Positions 8,270-17,104 of a stretch of DNA of 64,000 nt are shown piece by piece. The notes beneath the pieces are model-generated. The model did no database searches. It had not been told where the DNA came from and saw only the letters and a program-made list of their open reading frames with translations. The stretch's first letter is position 1. The number at the start of each line of letters is the position of its first letter. The DNA comes from Alphaproteobacteria bacterium (GTDB lineage: Bacteria > Pseudomonadota > Alphaproteobacteria > Rhizobiales > GCA-2746425), in assembly GCA_024743215.1 (NCBI GenBank), contig JANSWZ010000011.1:106136-170135 (forward strand). Reading direction: 5' to 3'. Position numbers and translations under genes: made by a program.

Positions 8270-9925
8270 ATGAAATCGCTCACTCTTAAAGCCCTGTCCG
8301 TCGGACTGGTGATGACAGCCAGCCTCTCCATGCAGGCCGAAGCGGAGCCAACATCCATGTTCATTCTGGATGCTTCCGGTTCCATGTGGGGCCGACTGCC
8401 CGACAATCAGATGAAAATTGTGGCTGCACGCGACGCCATGAGCGAGTTGGTGGGAGCACTCCCGGGCAGCATCTCAACCGGCCTGATTGCCTATGGCCAT
8501 CGCCGCAAAGATGACTGTGGCGATATTGAAGTCGTTCAGGAAGCAACCCTTGGTGGCAGTTCGAATATTGCAGAAATCATCGCTTCGCTTCAACCACGCG
8601 GCAAAACACCTATTTCAGATGCCCTGAAACTGGCCGGTGAAAAGCTGACAGGCATTGAAGATCAGACAACGATTGTTCTGGTCAGCGACGGCATCGAAAC
8701 CTGCGAAGGCGATCCCTGCGCGGTCGCAGAAGCTCTGGCAACGTCACAGGCCAATCTCAACATTCACGTCATAGGCTATGCCGTTGATCAGCCAACCAGA
8801 ACCCAGTTGCAATGTGTCGCTGACAAAGGCAATGGCCAGTATTTCACAGCAGATGATCTGGGCGGGCTAAAGAATGCTTTGGCCAAAGTGACGGAAAGCA
8901 TCCGCACCGCAGAACCCATCGCAGCACCTGAACCGATCATCGTCGCCACGCCCGAAGTGGCAGACACTGGAAATGCCATCACCATTCAGATTGCCGGTCC
9001 TGGCACCATTCGCCTCGATATGGCCGACTGGACCCAGGCACCAAAGTACTGGAAGATTCTGGATCCCGAAACGGGCGAAGAAATCGCCAAGACAAATGAA
9101 AATGAAGTCTCGGTCATGCCTGGCGATTATCAGTTGGCCTGGCGCCATCTGGAACATGGCGCAGAGGAAGTCATGTTGCCGCAAATTGTCACCGTGGAAT
9201 CCGGCAAGGTCACCGATGCGCCAATCAAAACCGGCCTTCAACTGGTTCCCCCTGCCGAGACCGAGCGCCCTTACTATTGGCAACTTCTGCCGGAAGGCGC
9301 AAAAGTCAAAAAATCGTTCCGTGGCCGCGATGCTGCTGCCTGGTATTGGGTGTGGGATGCGGTGCCGGTGCCTGCCGGAACATACACATTGCTCATTCGC
9401 CAAAGCGAGCATGACCACAGTGAAGCCAATCTGGGGCGCGTGGTTCTGGAAGAAGGCCAGTTGCAACAACTGCCGCTGGACCAAGGTGTCAATGTTGCCT
9501 GGAACACCGCCTGGGGCGACGATGTCTACGACATCATCTTCACCCATGAAAATGGTGACCAGATCAAAACGGACACACAAGGCCCGCTCTTTCTTGCGCC
9601 CGGCAAATACAGTGTAGCCCTGCGCCTGACAGAACATGGTCACCGGGCCGCTCCGTTTGGCACCGTCGAGGTTACCGAAACAGGCTTTGCAGATGCCATG
9701 CTGACATCAGGCATCACATTTGAAACAGCCATTGAAGGCAAATTCAAACTGATCGCAAAAGACCTGGATACAGGTGAAGAGGCCACAATGACCAACCGCT
9801 GGGGGCCGATGCCACTTGGTGCTGGTCGCTACAGCTTTGACCTACATCTGGAAGGCAACAAGCGTCAGACCATTGTCCCGGAACTTGAGATCAAGCCCGG
9901 CCAGTTCATCACGGCAAAGATGTAA
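8270..9925 (+). CDS. Secreted von Willebrand factor A protein with four C-terminal repeats
   Basis: The 551-residue product has a signal peptide (residues 1-25, QAEAE) and a vWA domain at about 28-205. The MIDAS metal site is complete: D34-A-S36-G-S38, T113 and D140. A Pro-rich linker (EPIAAPEPIIVATPEV) leads to four related modules of 65-85 residues at about 240-325, 326-410, 411-485 and 486-551. Each has a PGxY-type turn (PGDYQLAWR, AGTYTLLIR, PGKYSVALR, AGRYSFDLH); the first three then continue with an EH(G/D) motif. vWA domains bind proteins through a metal ion, so this is probably a periplasmic or surface adhesion/assembly protein. Confidence 0.8.
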   Translation: MKSLTLKALSVGLVMTASLSMQAEAEPTSMFILDASGSMWGRLPDNQMKIVAARDAMSELVGALPGSISTGLIAYGHRRKDDCGDIEVVQEATLGGSSNIAEIIASLQPRGKTPISDALKLAGEKLTGIEDQTTIVLVSDGIETCEGDPCAVAEALATSQANLNIHVIGYAVDQPTRTQLQCVADKGNGQYFTADDLGGLKNALAKVTESIRTAEPIAAPEPIIVATPEVADTGNAITIQIAGPGTIRLDMADWTQAPKYWKILDPETGEEIAKTNENEVSVMPGDYQLAWRHLEHGAEEVMLPQIVTVESGKVTDAPIKTGLQLVPPAETERPYYWQLLPEGAKVKKSFRGRDAAAWYWVWDAVPVPAGTYTLLIRQSEHDHSEANLGRVVLEEGQLQQLPLDQGVNVAWNTAWGDDVYDIIFTHENGDQIKTDTQGPLFLAPGKYSVALRLTEHGHRAAPFGTVEVTETGFADAMLTSGITFETAIEGKFKLIAKDLDTGEEATMTNRWGPMPLGAGRYSFDLHLEGNKRQTIVPELEIKPGQFITAKM

Positions 9926-9938
9926 AAAAGCAGCGAGA

Positions 9939-11171
9939 TCAACGCTTCAACAACAGCTTCAAATCATGCCCCGGATCTGCAATCAGATCCGGGGCAGCTG
10001 TTCGGCCCATCTCGATCAATTTCTTGCCAGCCATATAGGCGCGCCCATCATTCACCGCATCAACGGCCAACAACTCATCACCATGGAAATACCAGAAGGA
10101 CGGGGCACTTCCGGTCCCGTTTCGGGTCACCACGCGGTCATACCCCATGTTCAATCCGGCAATTTGCAATTTGGCATCATACTGATCTGACCAGAACCAT
10201 GGCTTTGCGACGTAAGGCTCCGTTGCGCCAGTGATGCTGCCTGCCGCAGCCTCCGCCTGAGCAATGGCATTCCCGACACTTTCGAGGCGAATATGGCTGT
10301 CACCATGTGGAAAGGATGTACAATCTCCAGCGGCATATATGTTCGCATCCGCAGTCCGGCACTGAGCATCAACCACAATCCCGTTTTCCACTACAAGCCC
10401 AGCCGTTCCCGCAAGCCCGGCATTGGCGTCAACACCAATGGCAACAATCACCACATCCACATCCAGTTCGGAGCCATCAGACAATTTCGCGCCACGAACC
10501 CTGTCTGTCCCAATCAGATGATCAAGCCCCACGCCCTCACGCAGATCAACACCATGACTGTGATGCAGGTCCCGGAAAAAGGCGGACGTTTCTGTACCGG
10601 CCACCCGCTGTAAAATTCGGTCACCCATTTCAATCAGCGTAACCTGTAGGCCGCGCTTGGTGGCCGAGGCCGCAGCCTCCAGGCCCAGATAGCCGCCGCC
10701 CACAATCAAAACCCGACCAGGTTTGCCATCGGGGCGCTCCCCTGTTGCAAACAGGCTGGCTGAAATTGCGTCTACGTCCTGCGCGCTGCGCAGAGTGAAG
10801 ACACCTTCAAGGGATCCACCAATTTTTGCAGGCAGCTTGCGCGCAGTACTGCCAATTGTCAGTGCCAGAGCGTCATAGCCACGGGTTGTGCCATCTGAAA
10901 AGTCCAATCGTTGATTGACCCGGTCTATGCCCGTGACCTGCCTGCCTGTCAGCAGATCAATAGATTGTTCGTCATAAAAACTGGCAGGCTTAAGCAGCAA
11001 GCTGTCAAAGCTTTTGTCACCCAGCAGGTAATTCTTGGAAAGCGGTGGCCGTTGATAAGGCGCAACCGGTTCTTCGCCAACCAGCGTAATCGTTCCATCA
11101 TGTTTCAACGCCCGCAACCGGGTTGCCAGAGAAACACCTGCCTGTCCGGCACCAACAATTGCAACGTCCAT
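9939..11171 (-). CDS. FAD-dependent NAD(P)H-ferredoxin/rubredoxin reductase-type oxidoreductase
   Basis: The 410-residue product starts at 11171, where MDVAIVGAGQAG begins directly with the FAD GxGxxG fold and AGGTG lies upstream. A longer in-frame extension has no support. The second dinucleotide fold is VLIVGGGYLGLEAA, and NIYAAGDCTSF is the FAD-contacting motif. PYQRPPLSKNYL is typical of ferredoxin reductases serving Rieske oxygenases or P450s. No ferredoxin, P450 or oxygenase is adjacent, so the partner is unknown. A 12-bp perfect palindrome lies inside the last codons. Confidence 0.88.
   Translation of the reverse strand: MDVAIVGAGQAGVSLATRLRALKHDGTITLVGEEPVAPYQRPPLSKNYLLGDKSFDSLLLKPASFYDEQSIDLLTGRQVTGIDRVNQRLDFSDGTTRGYDALALTIGSTARKLPAKIGGSLEGVFTLRSAQDVDAISASLFATGERPDGKPGRVLIVGGGYLGLEAAASATKRGLQVTLIEMGDRILQRVAGTETSAFFRDLHHSHGVDLREGVGLDHLIGTDRVRGAKLSDGSELDVDVVIVAIGVDANAGLAGTAGLVVENGIVVDAQCRTADANIYAAGDCTSFPHGDSHIRLESVGNAIAQAEAAAGSITGATEPYVAKPWFWSDQYDAKLQIAGLNMGYDRVVTRNGTGSAPSFWYFHGDELLAVDAVNDGRAYMAGKKLIEMGRTAAPDLIADPGHDLKLLLKR
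9968..9995. repeat. Palindrome inside the 3' end of the reductase gene
   Basis: GCCCCGGATCTG and its exact complement are separated by 4 nt. It lies within the last coding segment (PDLIADPG) and 43 bases past the convergent vWA stop, where it could act as a stem ending the vWA transcript. It has no T-run. Confidence 0.45.
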
Positions 11172-11550
11172 TTCACACCTGATCAAACGAGAGAAATTGA
11201 TTTCGGCTTGCAGTAGACACGATGTCCACAGCAGACCGCTGTTTATTGCTTTTGCGCTCTTTCCCGTCAACGCTGCATTTGCGGCCAATTGGCTGCGTCG
11301 AACTTCCAATACATGCAACCATCATCTCACAAATTACATGCCGCCCCTGGATCACCGGAACCCACCCACACATGCCAGACCCAGACGACCCCAAGCCACA
11401 AGGTCACCGATGGAAAGACACTGGATGTGTTGAACAAAGCGTATTGGAATGCATCTGTGGCCAGCCGAACACACGACTTGACGCCTATTTGAATGGGGTT
11501 CAGTCTGAACCAGACTCAAAATACACCATGGCGCATAGAGGGGCAAAATC
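11172..11550. other. Spacer with overlapping open frames, no confident gene
   Basis: Three plus-strand frames stay open over about 200-365 bases here. One contains a signal-like segment (FIAFALFPVNAAFAA, near 11240-11290), and another contains HMPDPDDPKPQGHRW further on. They could be fragments of one small secreted gene broken by a frameshift, but none has a clear ribosome-binding site or family match. Confidence 0.3.
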
Positions 11551-11835
11551 ATGGAATCACTACTACCGATTATTATTCAACTGGTAAGCGGAGCCATAGG
11601 CGGTAACGTTGCTGGTAAGACGCTCAAAAATCTGGACCTTGGCACGCTTGGCAACTCACTTGCCGGTATCGTGGGTGGCGGTATTGGCGGCCAGATATTA
11701 ACTGCAGTACTTGGCATGAGCAGCGGAGGCGGCCTTGATATAGGTTCGATCATAACTCAAATCGTAGGCGGCGGCGTTGGTGGTGGCGTATTACTGGCGA
11801 TTGTCGGTGTCGTTAAAGGCATGATTAAAAAATAA
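11551..11835 (+). CDS. Small glycine-zipper hydrophobic protein, unknown function
   Basis: The 94-residue product is almost entirely hydrophobic and Gly-rich, with repeated GxxxG-like patterns ([33 protein letters not shown]) and a cationic end (VVKGMIKK). No signal peptide is evident; it probably inserts in a membrane as two or three short helices. It is a single-gene transcript with its own terminator. Small proteins of this look are found in proteobacteria but have no assigned role that I can name. Confidence 0.65.
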   Translation: MESLLPIIIQLVSGAIGGNVAGKTLKNLDLGTLGNSLAGIVGGGIGGQILTAVLGMSSGGGLDIGSIITQIVGGGVGGGVLLAIVGVVKGMIKK

Positions 11836-11840
11836 GTATC

Positions 11841-11896
11841 GTCGAGTTCTGGAACCGCCTGATCATGATTGTGGCATTTCCAGAGCTCGACTTTTT
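11841..11896 (+). terminator. Rho-independent terminator after the glycine-zipper gene
   Basis: The 14-bp stem GTCGAGTTCTGGAA against TTCCAGAGCTCGAC (one G-U pair) has a 23-nt loop and is followed directly by five T residues at 11892-11896. Confidence 0.85.
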
Positions 11897-11961
11897 GATA
11901 CAGAAGTTACAAATTTCGATAGAAACGCACCTCACCTTGCCGGCGTAAAACACTCCTCTCT

Positions 11962-11993
11962 TGCACAAATGTGCAATTTATGTGAAAATTCAC
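11962..11993 (+). promoter_or_regulatory. Candidate MarR operator: two adjacent palindromes
   Basis: A perfect 16-bp palindrome (TTGCACA, AA, TGTGCAA) at 11962-11977 is followed by GTGAA, AA, TTCAC at 11982-11993. Both lie upstream of the MarR-family gene and its operon. The symmetric form and position suit autoregulation by the MarR dimer. Actual binding is inferred. Confidence 0.55.
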
Positions 11994-12025
11994 TGAATTT
12001 GATTATTCAAGGTATCACAGTCTCT

Positions 12026-12505
12026 ATGCAACCGGCCGATTTCAGAGTTTCGAAACTGCCAATGTTCCACCTGAATTTGTTGGAACGCCAGCACCGGCTG
12101 AATGCAAAACGAGTTTTGCGCCGCCACGGCATTGATCATCGCATGTGGCGCATCATGGTGATGTTGCGCGAAGAGGATCACCAATCCGTGCATGATCTGG
12201 CAGCTTTTGGCGGCTTTGATCGGTCAACTCTCAGCAAAATCGTCGATGCAACAGAGGAATGCGGTCTGGTTGCACGCCAGGTTGATACAATGGATCGCCG
12301 TCGATCCACGGTTAGCCTGACCGACAAGGGCAGCGCCATGATTGACAGGGCAGCACCCGATATATTGAAATTGTTTGACGCTTACTTTGAGGACTTTTCG
12401 CCGGCCGAGGTGGAACAGTTGATGGAAATGGTCGTCAGGCTGAAAACAGCCGTGCAAACCCACGGTCTGGAACTGGAAAGGGGCCTTCTTAGGGAGATCG
12501 CGTAA
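12026..12505 (+). CDS. MarR-family transcriptional regulator
   Basis: The 159-residue product has a winged helix-turn-helix: DHRMWRIMVMLREEDHQSVHDLAAFGGFDRSTLSKIVDATEECGLV, then the wing RQVDTMDRRRSTVSLTDKG, a classic MarR signature. An in-frame ATG at 11969 is unlikely because it lies inside the palindromic operator; the ATG at 12026 has AAGG 13 nt upstream. It is the first gene of a plus-strand run reaching 21438 and probably controls the TRAP/catabolic operon in response to its substrate. Confidence 0.85.
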   Translation: MQPADFRVSKLPMFHLNLLERQHRLNAKRVLRRHGIDHRMWRIMVMLREEDHQSVHDLAAFGGFDRSTLSKIVDATEECGLVARQVDTMDRRRSTVSLTDKGSAMIDRAAPDILKLFDAYFEDFSPAEVEQLMEMVVRLKTAVQTHGLELERGLLREIA

Positions 12506-12550
12506 CAGCAAATGGCCCACTGGAAGGCTCGTTACGTAACGGAGGAAATT

Positions 12551-13573
12551 ATGCGTCTAATTATCAAAACCCTGCTTTTGGCAGGCCTGTTCAGCAGTGT
12601 TGCTGGCATTGCTAATGCAAACACCAGACTGCTGGTCAATTGCTTCTGGCCACCACAGCATTATGTCTGCCAATCGGTTTTGCCCACCTGGCTTGCCGAA
12701 GTTGAAGAAGCCACAGAAGGACGGGTGCGCGGTATCATTCCGCCCAAATCAGTCGCTGCACCACCTGAGCAACTGAATTCTGTTGAAAAGGGCATCGCAG
12801 ATGTTGCCCCACAGTTTAACGGTCTCATTCAAGGCCGCGTCACCGGACCATTGGTGGCCATGAACCCATTCATCGCCACAACCGATGCACCTGCTATGTC
12901 GGAAGCTTTATGGGAAACCAGAAACAAGTTTTTCCCCGATGAATTTGATTCCGTACATCTTCTGTCCATGTGGGTTATCACGCCAGCTGAATTGTACAGC
13001 CAGACTGACGAACCATTGAATTCAATGGAAGATCTGGTTTCACGGAAAATCTGGGCTCTGCCCGGTGCGCTGGCAGCAACAATGAAAAAAGTTGGCGCTG
13101 GTGTCGTCTCAGGTCCAGCCGTGCAGGCCAATGAAATCATCTCCCGTGGCGTGGTGGATGCTCATATCGGCCTCAGCCCGACAGCGGTTCGCGATTTTCG
13201 TGTGATCCCATACACAAAATCCATGACCCGCTTCAATGATGCAATCTATTCCACCAGCTTTTCCCTGATCATCAACAAGGACAAGTGGATGGAGATTTCG
13301 GAAGAAGACCGTGCAGCGATCACCGAACTCAGCGGCGTAAAATTTGCCCGCATGGCGGCGCAGCACTGGATGGAAGCGGATCAAACAGCGCTTGAAGAGT
13401 TCAAAGAAGCTGAAATCGAAATCATTGAAGCCGATCCTGCTTTTGAAGCTGCCCTGCGCGAAGCTTCCGGTTTCGTCGCTGAAAACTGGATTGCCAAAGC
13501 CAATGAGGCTGGCATCGATGGTCAAGGCGCATATGACTACTACGTCAAACGCGTTCAGGAACTGTCTAAGTGA
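12551..13573 (+). CDS. TRAP transporter substrate-binding protein (DctP family)
   Basis: The 340-residue product starts at 12551, with GGAGG just upstream. Its signal peptide (LLLAGLFSSVAGIANA) is followed by a TRAP-type periplasmic binding protein with LAEVEEATEGRVRG, EPLNSMEDLVSRKIWALPG and SFSLIINKDKWMEISEEDRAAI. It captures an organic acid or related solute for the DctQM pair encoded next. Cysteines in the early segment (LVNCFWPPQHYVCQS) are unusual. It overlaps dctQ by 4 bases. Confidence 0.88.
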   Translation: MRLIIKTLLLAGLFSSVAGIANANTRLLVNCFWPPQHYVCQSVLPTWLAEVEEATEGRVRGIIPPKSVAAPPEQLNSVEKGIADVAPQFNGLIQGRVTGPLVAMNPFIATTDAPAMSEALWETRNKFFPDEFDSVHLLSMWVITPAELYSQTDEPLNSMEDLVSRKIWALPGALAATMKKVGAGVVSGPAVQANEIISRGVVDAHIGLSPTAVRDFRVIPYTKSMTRFNDAIYSTSFSLIINKDKWMEISEEDRAAITELSGVKFARMAAQHWMEADQTALEEFKEAEIEIIEADPAFEAALREASGFVAENWIAKANEAGIDGQGAYDYYVKRVQELSK

Positions 13574-14118
13574 CCCAAAAGCCAAAATCCGGCTACAAAA
13601 AAATGGCAGCAGGAGCGCTCTCGCTCCTGCTGCCTACCATGAAATTCATGTCCGCAATTCTGCTGTTCGCAATGATGATACTGACCTTTGTTGACGTGGT
13701 TGGTCGCTACGTCTTCAGCGCCCCTATCTTTGGTGCAGCGGAGATGATCCAATTTCTTCTGGCTATGACTATTTTTGCCGGTCTCGGCCTCGTCAATGCC
13801 TATGATGAGCACATTGCCGTTGAACTGCTGGAAGGCCCGCTTCAGGCCATGATGCCAAAGCTGCGCCCATTTCTTATCCAGCTCTTTTCATTGATTGGCA
13901 TGGCTGTCATTGCCTGGCAATTGGCTGTATTCGCTGAAGAATCCGCCGTGAACAATCGCATTACTGTAGTTCTGGAATGGCCCCTCGCCTATCTGGCCGC
14001 CATTATTGCCGGCCTGTCGGCCCTCAGTCTCGTTGCTCAGGTTCTAGGGCTCATTGACCGCCCCAAGCCAACCGGTGAAGCTGGGTCCGACAAGCCAATT
14101 GGACTGGGTGATCTATGA
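13570..14118 (+). CDS. TRAP transporter small membrane subunit (DctQ family)
   Basis: The 182-residue product has four membrane segments. The motif LTFVDVVGRYVFSAPIFGAAEMIQFLL is typical of DctQ. The start is GTG at 13570, overlapping the end of the binding-protein gene. The C-terminus overlaps the DctM start (ATGA), so translation of the three subunits is coupled. Confidence 0.88.
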   Translation: MTQKPKSGYKKMAAGALSLLLPTMKFMSAILLFAMMILTFVDVVGRYVFSAPIFGAAEMIQFLLAMTIFAGLGLVNAYDEHIAVELLEGPLQAMMPKLRPFLIQLFSLIGMAVIAWQLAVFAEESAVNNRITVVLEWPLAYLAAIIAGLSALSLVAQVLGLIDRPKPTGEAGSDKPIGLGDL

Positions 14119-15410
14119 CAACCGCGCTCATTGGCTTCGCAATATTGCTGGCCCTATGTTTCTTCGGCTTCCGGGTCGGATACGCCACGCTGCTTGTCGG
14201 CTTGGTCGGCTTTGCCACTCAAAGGGGATGGGAAGCTGCCTTTGCCATGACCGGACAACAGGTCATCGAAGACGCCATGAACTACAATCTGAGCGTCATT
14301 CCCCTTTTCATTCTTATGGGTGTCTTCATCTACCGCGCTGAAATCAGCCGCGATCTGTATGATGCGGCCTATGCAGGTCTTGGACGGTTTCGAGGCGGGC
14401 TGGCTTTGTCCACAGTCGTCGCCTGTGCCGGATTTTCCGCTGTCTGCGGCTCATCCCTTGCCACAGCCGCCACCATGACAAAAGTCGCCATGCCGCCCAT
14501 GCGGAAATATGGCTATTCCGACTCCCTCGCCTCCGGCACCATCGCTGCAGGTGGCACGCTTGGCATCATGATCCCGCCCTCTGTACCACTGGTCATTTAT
14601 GCGGTTGTTGCAGAGCAGGACATTGGCGAATTGTTCATTGCCGGTGTGTTGCCTGGCATCTTGCTGGTGTCATTGTTCATGGGCGCTGTTGCCATCACCG
14701 TGCGGTTCAAACCTGAATCAGGTCCGGCAGGCGACCCACTGTCCGAAGAAGACAAGAAGCGTGCGTTCAAGGCCGTCTGGCCAATCATTGGATTGTTTCT
14801 TCTGGTTCTTGGCGGCATCTATGGTCGGATTTTCACACCGACAGAAGCCTCAGGCATTGGCGCATTCGGCGCAGCTTTGATCGCAATCATGCGTGGACAC
14901 CTACGCACACCCCGGGAATGGATTGATGTTCTGGGCGAAGCCGGCAAAACCACCGCATCCCTGTTCATCGTGATTTTTGGTGCACTCGTCTTTGCCCAAT
15001 TCATCAATCTGTCTGGCATGCCCTATGATCTGGTTTTCTTCGTCGAGGACATGAACCTGTCTCCACTGGGGCTCGTGATTGTCGTTGCCATTATCGCTGT
15101 TCTGATGGGGATGGTCTTTGAATCCATCGGCATTCTGCTGTTGCTCGTACCGGTCTTTCTCCCGACATTGATTCAAGCGGATGTGGACATGGTCTGGTTC
15201 GGTATTGTGGTTGTTCTGGTCACTGAACTTGGGCTCATCACGCCGCCAATTGGCATGAATGTATTTGTGGTCAAGTCAGTGATGCCCAGCATTCGCCTTG
15301 CAGATATTTTTCGCGGCGTTACACCGTTTATTGTTGCCGATGTGTTTGCGCTCATTCTGGTCCTGCTCATCCCCGCAATCGCCACCTTCCTCCCCGGTCT
15401 CATGCGATGA
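14115..15410 (+). CDS. TRAP transporter large permease subunit (DctM family)
   Basis: The 431-residue, strongly hydrophobic product has about a dozen membrane segments. DctM landmarks: NLSVIPLFILMGVF, SAVCGSSLATAATMTKVAMP, GGTLGIMIPPSVPLVIYA, IFTPTEASGIGAFGA and TELGLITPPIGMNVFVVKS. It is the Na+-driven transport channel of the system. It is followed 30 bases later by the hydrolase gene, so imported substrate and enzymes are probably expressed together. Confidence 0.92.
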   Translation: MTTALIGFAILLALCFFGFRVGYATLLVGLVGFATQRGWEAAFAMTGQQVIEDAMNYNLSVIPLFILMGVFIYRAEISRDLYDAAYAGLGRFRGGLALSTVVACAGFSAVCGSSLATAATMTKVAMPPMRKYGYSDSLASGTIAAGGTLGIMIPPSVPLVIYAVVAEQDIGELFIAGVLPGILLVSLFMGAVAITVRFKPESGPAGDPLSEEDKKRAFKAVWPIIGLFLLVLGGIYGRIFTPTEASGIGAFGAALIAIMRGHLRTPREWIDVLGEAGKTTASLFIVIFGALVFAQFINLSGMPYDLVFFVEDMNLSPLGLVIVVAIIAVLMGMVFESIGILLLLVPVFLPTLIQADVDMVWFGIVVVLVTELGLITPPIGMNVFVVKSVMPSIRLADIFRGVTPFIVADVFALILVLLIPAIATFLPGLMR

Positions 15411-15440
15411 CGACCGACACCATCATCAAGGGTTTGCAAA

Positions 15441-17024
15441 ATGGCTAAAGTCAAAAATATCCTCTTCATCATGGCGGACCAATTGCGCTGGGATTATCTG
15501 TCTTGCTATGGCCATCCGCATCTGGAAACACCGCACATTGATCGTCTGGCCAAAAAAGGCGTTCGATTTGATCGAGCCTATGTGCAGTCGCCAGTCTGCG
15601 GCCCATCTCGGGCCTCCTGTTACACAGGCCGCACGACATTCAGTCATGGCTCCACATGGAATCAGGTCCCCTTGCCAATTGGTGAATGGACCATGAGCGA
15701 CTATCTCAAACCCGCGGGAATGAGGACGGCTGTCGTTGGAAAAACACACATGACACCCGACAAGGAAGGCATGGAACGGCTAGGCGTTAAGGCAGACACC
15801 GCCATCGGCGCCATCATGTCCCAGCCGGGCTTTGAACCCTTTGAACGCGATGACGGTTTACACCCGGACGCAGGACTAAAGCGACGCGGCGGCAAACTGG
15901 CCTATAATGATTGGCTTCGCGAGCAAGGTTATGACGGCGAAAACCCTTGGCACACTTGGGCAAATTCAGCCGAAGGCCCTGATGGAGAAATCCTCAGCGG
16001 CTGGCATTTGCGCAACTCACATCTGCCTGCTCGCGTTGCCGAACCGCACTCGGAAACGGCCTATATGACAGACCGCGCCATTGAGTTCATCGCTGATACT
16101 GGTGATCAGCCCTGGTGCCTGCACCTGTCTTACATCAAACCGCATTGGCCCTACATTGCGCCTGCCCCCTACCATGACATGTATGATCGCAACCAGTTTT
16201 TGCCGGTACATCGTTCTCAGAAAGAACGCGACACCAGCCACCCGGTCATTCAAGCCTTCTATGAAGAGACAGTTTCAAAAACCTTTTCGGATCGTGAAGC
16301 CCGCGAGCGGGTCATTACAGGGTATATGGGCCTTGTGAAGCAGATTGATGACCATTTGGGCCGCCTCTTCGCACATCTGGAAGAAACCGGACGCATGGAT
16401 GACACCATGATCGTGTTCACATCAGACCACGGTGATTATCTTGGCGATCACTGGATGGGGGAAAAGGAACTGTTCCACGAAGCCAGTGTTCGTGTTCCGC
16501 TTATAATCTACGATCCAAGCGAAGCGGCAGATAGCACCCGCGGACAGGTTGAGACCCGACTGGTAGAAGCCATCGACCTGCTGCCGACATTCATCGAAAC
16601 AATGGACATGAAGCCACCCTATCACAGGCTCGAAGGGCGCTCTCTCTCGCCTCTGCTCTACGGCAAGGCACCTGATGACTGGCGCGAAGCCGCTTTCAGT
16701 GAAATTGACTACGCATTCTACAATGTCCGCGAAGCTCTCGACATCCCAGCCAGCAAAGCCCGCGCCTATATGATCCGCACTGAGCGTTGGAAATACGTCT
16801 ATTTCAAAGGGTTCCAGCCGCAATTATTCGATCTTGAAAACGATCCAGATGAATTTGATGATTTGGGAACCTCAGCCGACCATCAGGACATTCGTGCCGA
16901 CATGCAGGATTTGTTGCTGGACCGTTTGACCGACCGCAAAAACCGGGTCACTCAGACCGATGAAGCCGTGCTGAAAATCAGAGCCGGCGAAGGATCTTCC
17001 GGAATTATGATCGGCGTCTGGTAG
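15441..17024 (+). CDS. Sulfatase / phosphonate monoester hydrolase family enzyme
   Basis: The 527-residue product is of the alkaline-phosphatase superfamily. The formylglycine site is C53-G-P-S-R57 within SPVCGPSRASCYTGR, and metal ligands include D13 (IMADQLRWD) and D329-H330 (FTSDHGDYLGDHWMGEK). LHLSYIKPHWPYIAPAPYHDMYD resembles phosphonate monoester hydrolases more than arylsulfatases. There is no signal peptide, so it acts in the cytoplasm on an imported sulfate, phosphate or phosphonate ester. With a TRAP transporter and sugar enzymes beside it, the substrate may be a sulfated or phosphonylated sugar or polyol. A formylglycine-activating enzyme is not in the window. Confidence 0.85.
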   Translation: MAKVKNILFIMADQLRWDYLSCYGHPHLETPHIDRLAKKGVRFDRAYVQSPVCGPSRASCYTGRTTFSHGSTWNQVPLPIGEWTMSDYLKPAGMRTAVVGKTHMTPDKEGMERLGVKADTAIGAIMSQPGFEPFERDDGLHPDAGLKRRGGKLAYNDWLREQGYDGENPWHTWANSAEGPDGEILSGWHLRNSHLPARVAEPHSETAYMTDRAIEFIADTGDQPWCLHLSYIKPHWPYIAPAPYHDMYDRNQFLPVHRSQKERDTSHPVIQAFYEETVSKTFSDREARERVITGYMGLVKQIDDHLGRLFAHLEETGRMDDTMIVFTSDHGDYLGDHWMGEKELFHEASVRVPLIIYDPSEAADSTRGQVETRLVEAIDLLPTFIETMDMKPPYHRLEGRSLSPLLYGKAPDDWREAAFSEIDYAFYNVREALDIPASKARAYMIRTERWKYVYFKGFQPQLFDLENDPDEFDDLGTSADHQDIRADMQDLLLDRLTDRKNRVTQTDEAVLKIRAGEGSSGIMIGVW

Positions 17025-17104
17025 CAGACTACAAACTGCTTGCAAAACCTTACCGCCACGGCAACACTGATGAGATAATTGGTGCTGCTGAAATGGGAGA
17101 GAAT

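Noticed and set aside
8867..9643. 258-codon open frame on the minus strand
   Set aside because: It is the antisense shadow of the vWA gene; its product has no recognisable domain and no ribosome-binding site.
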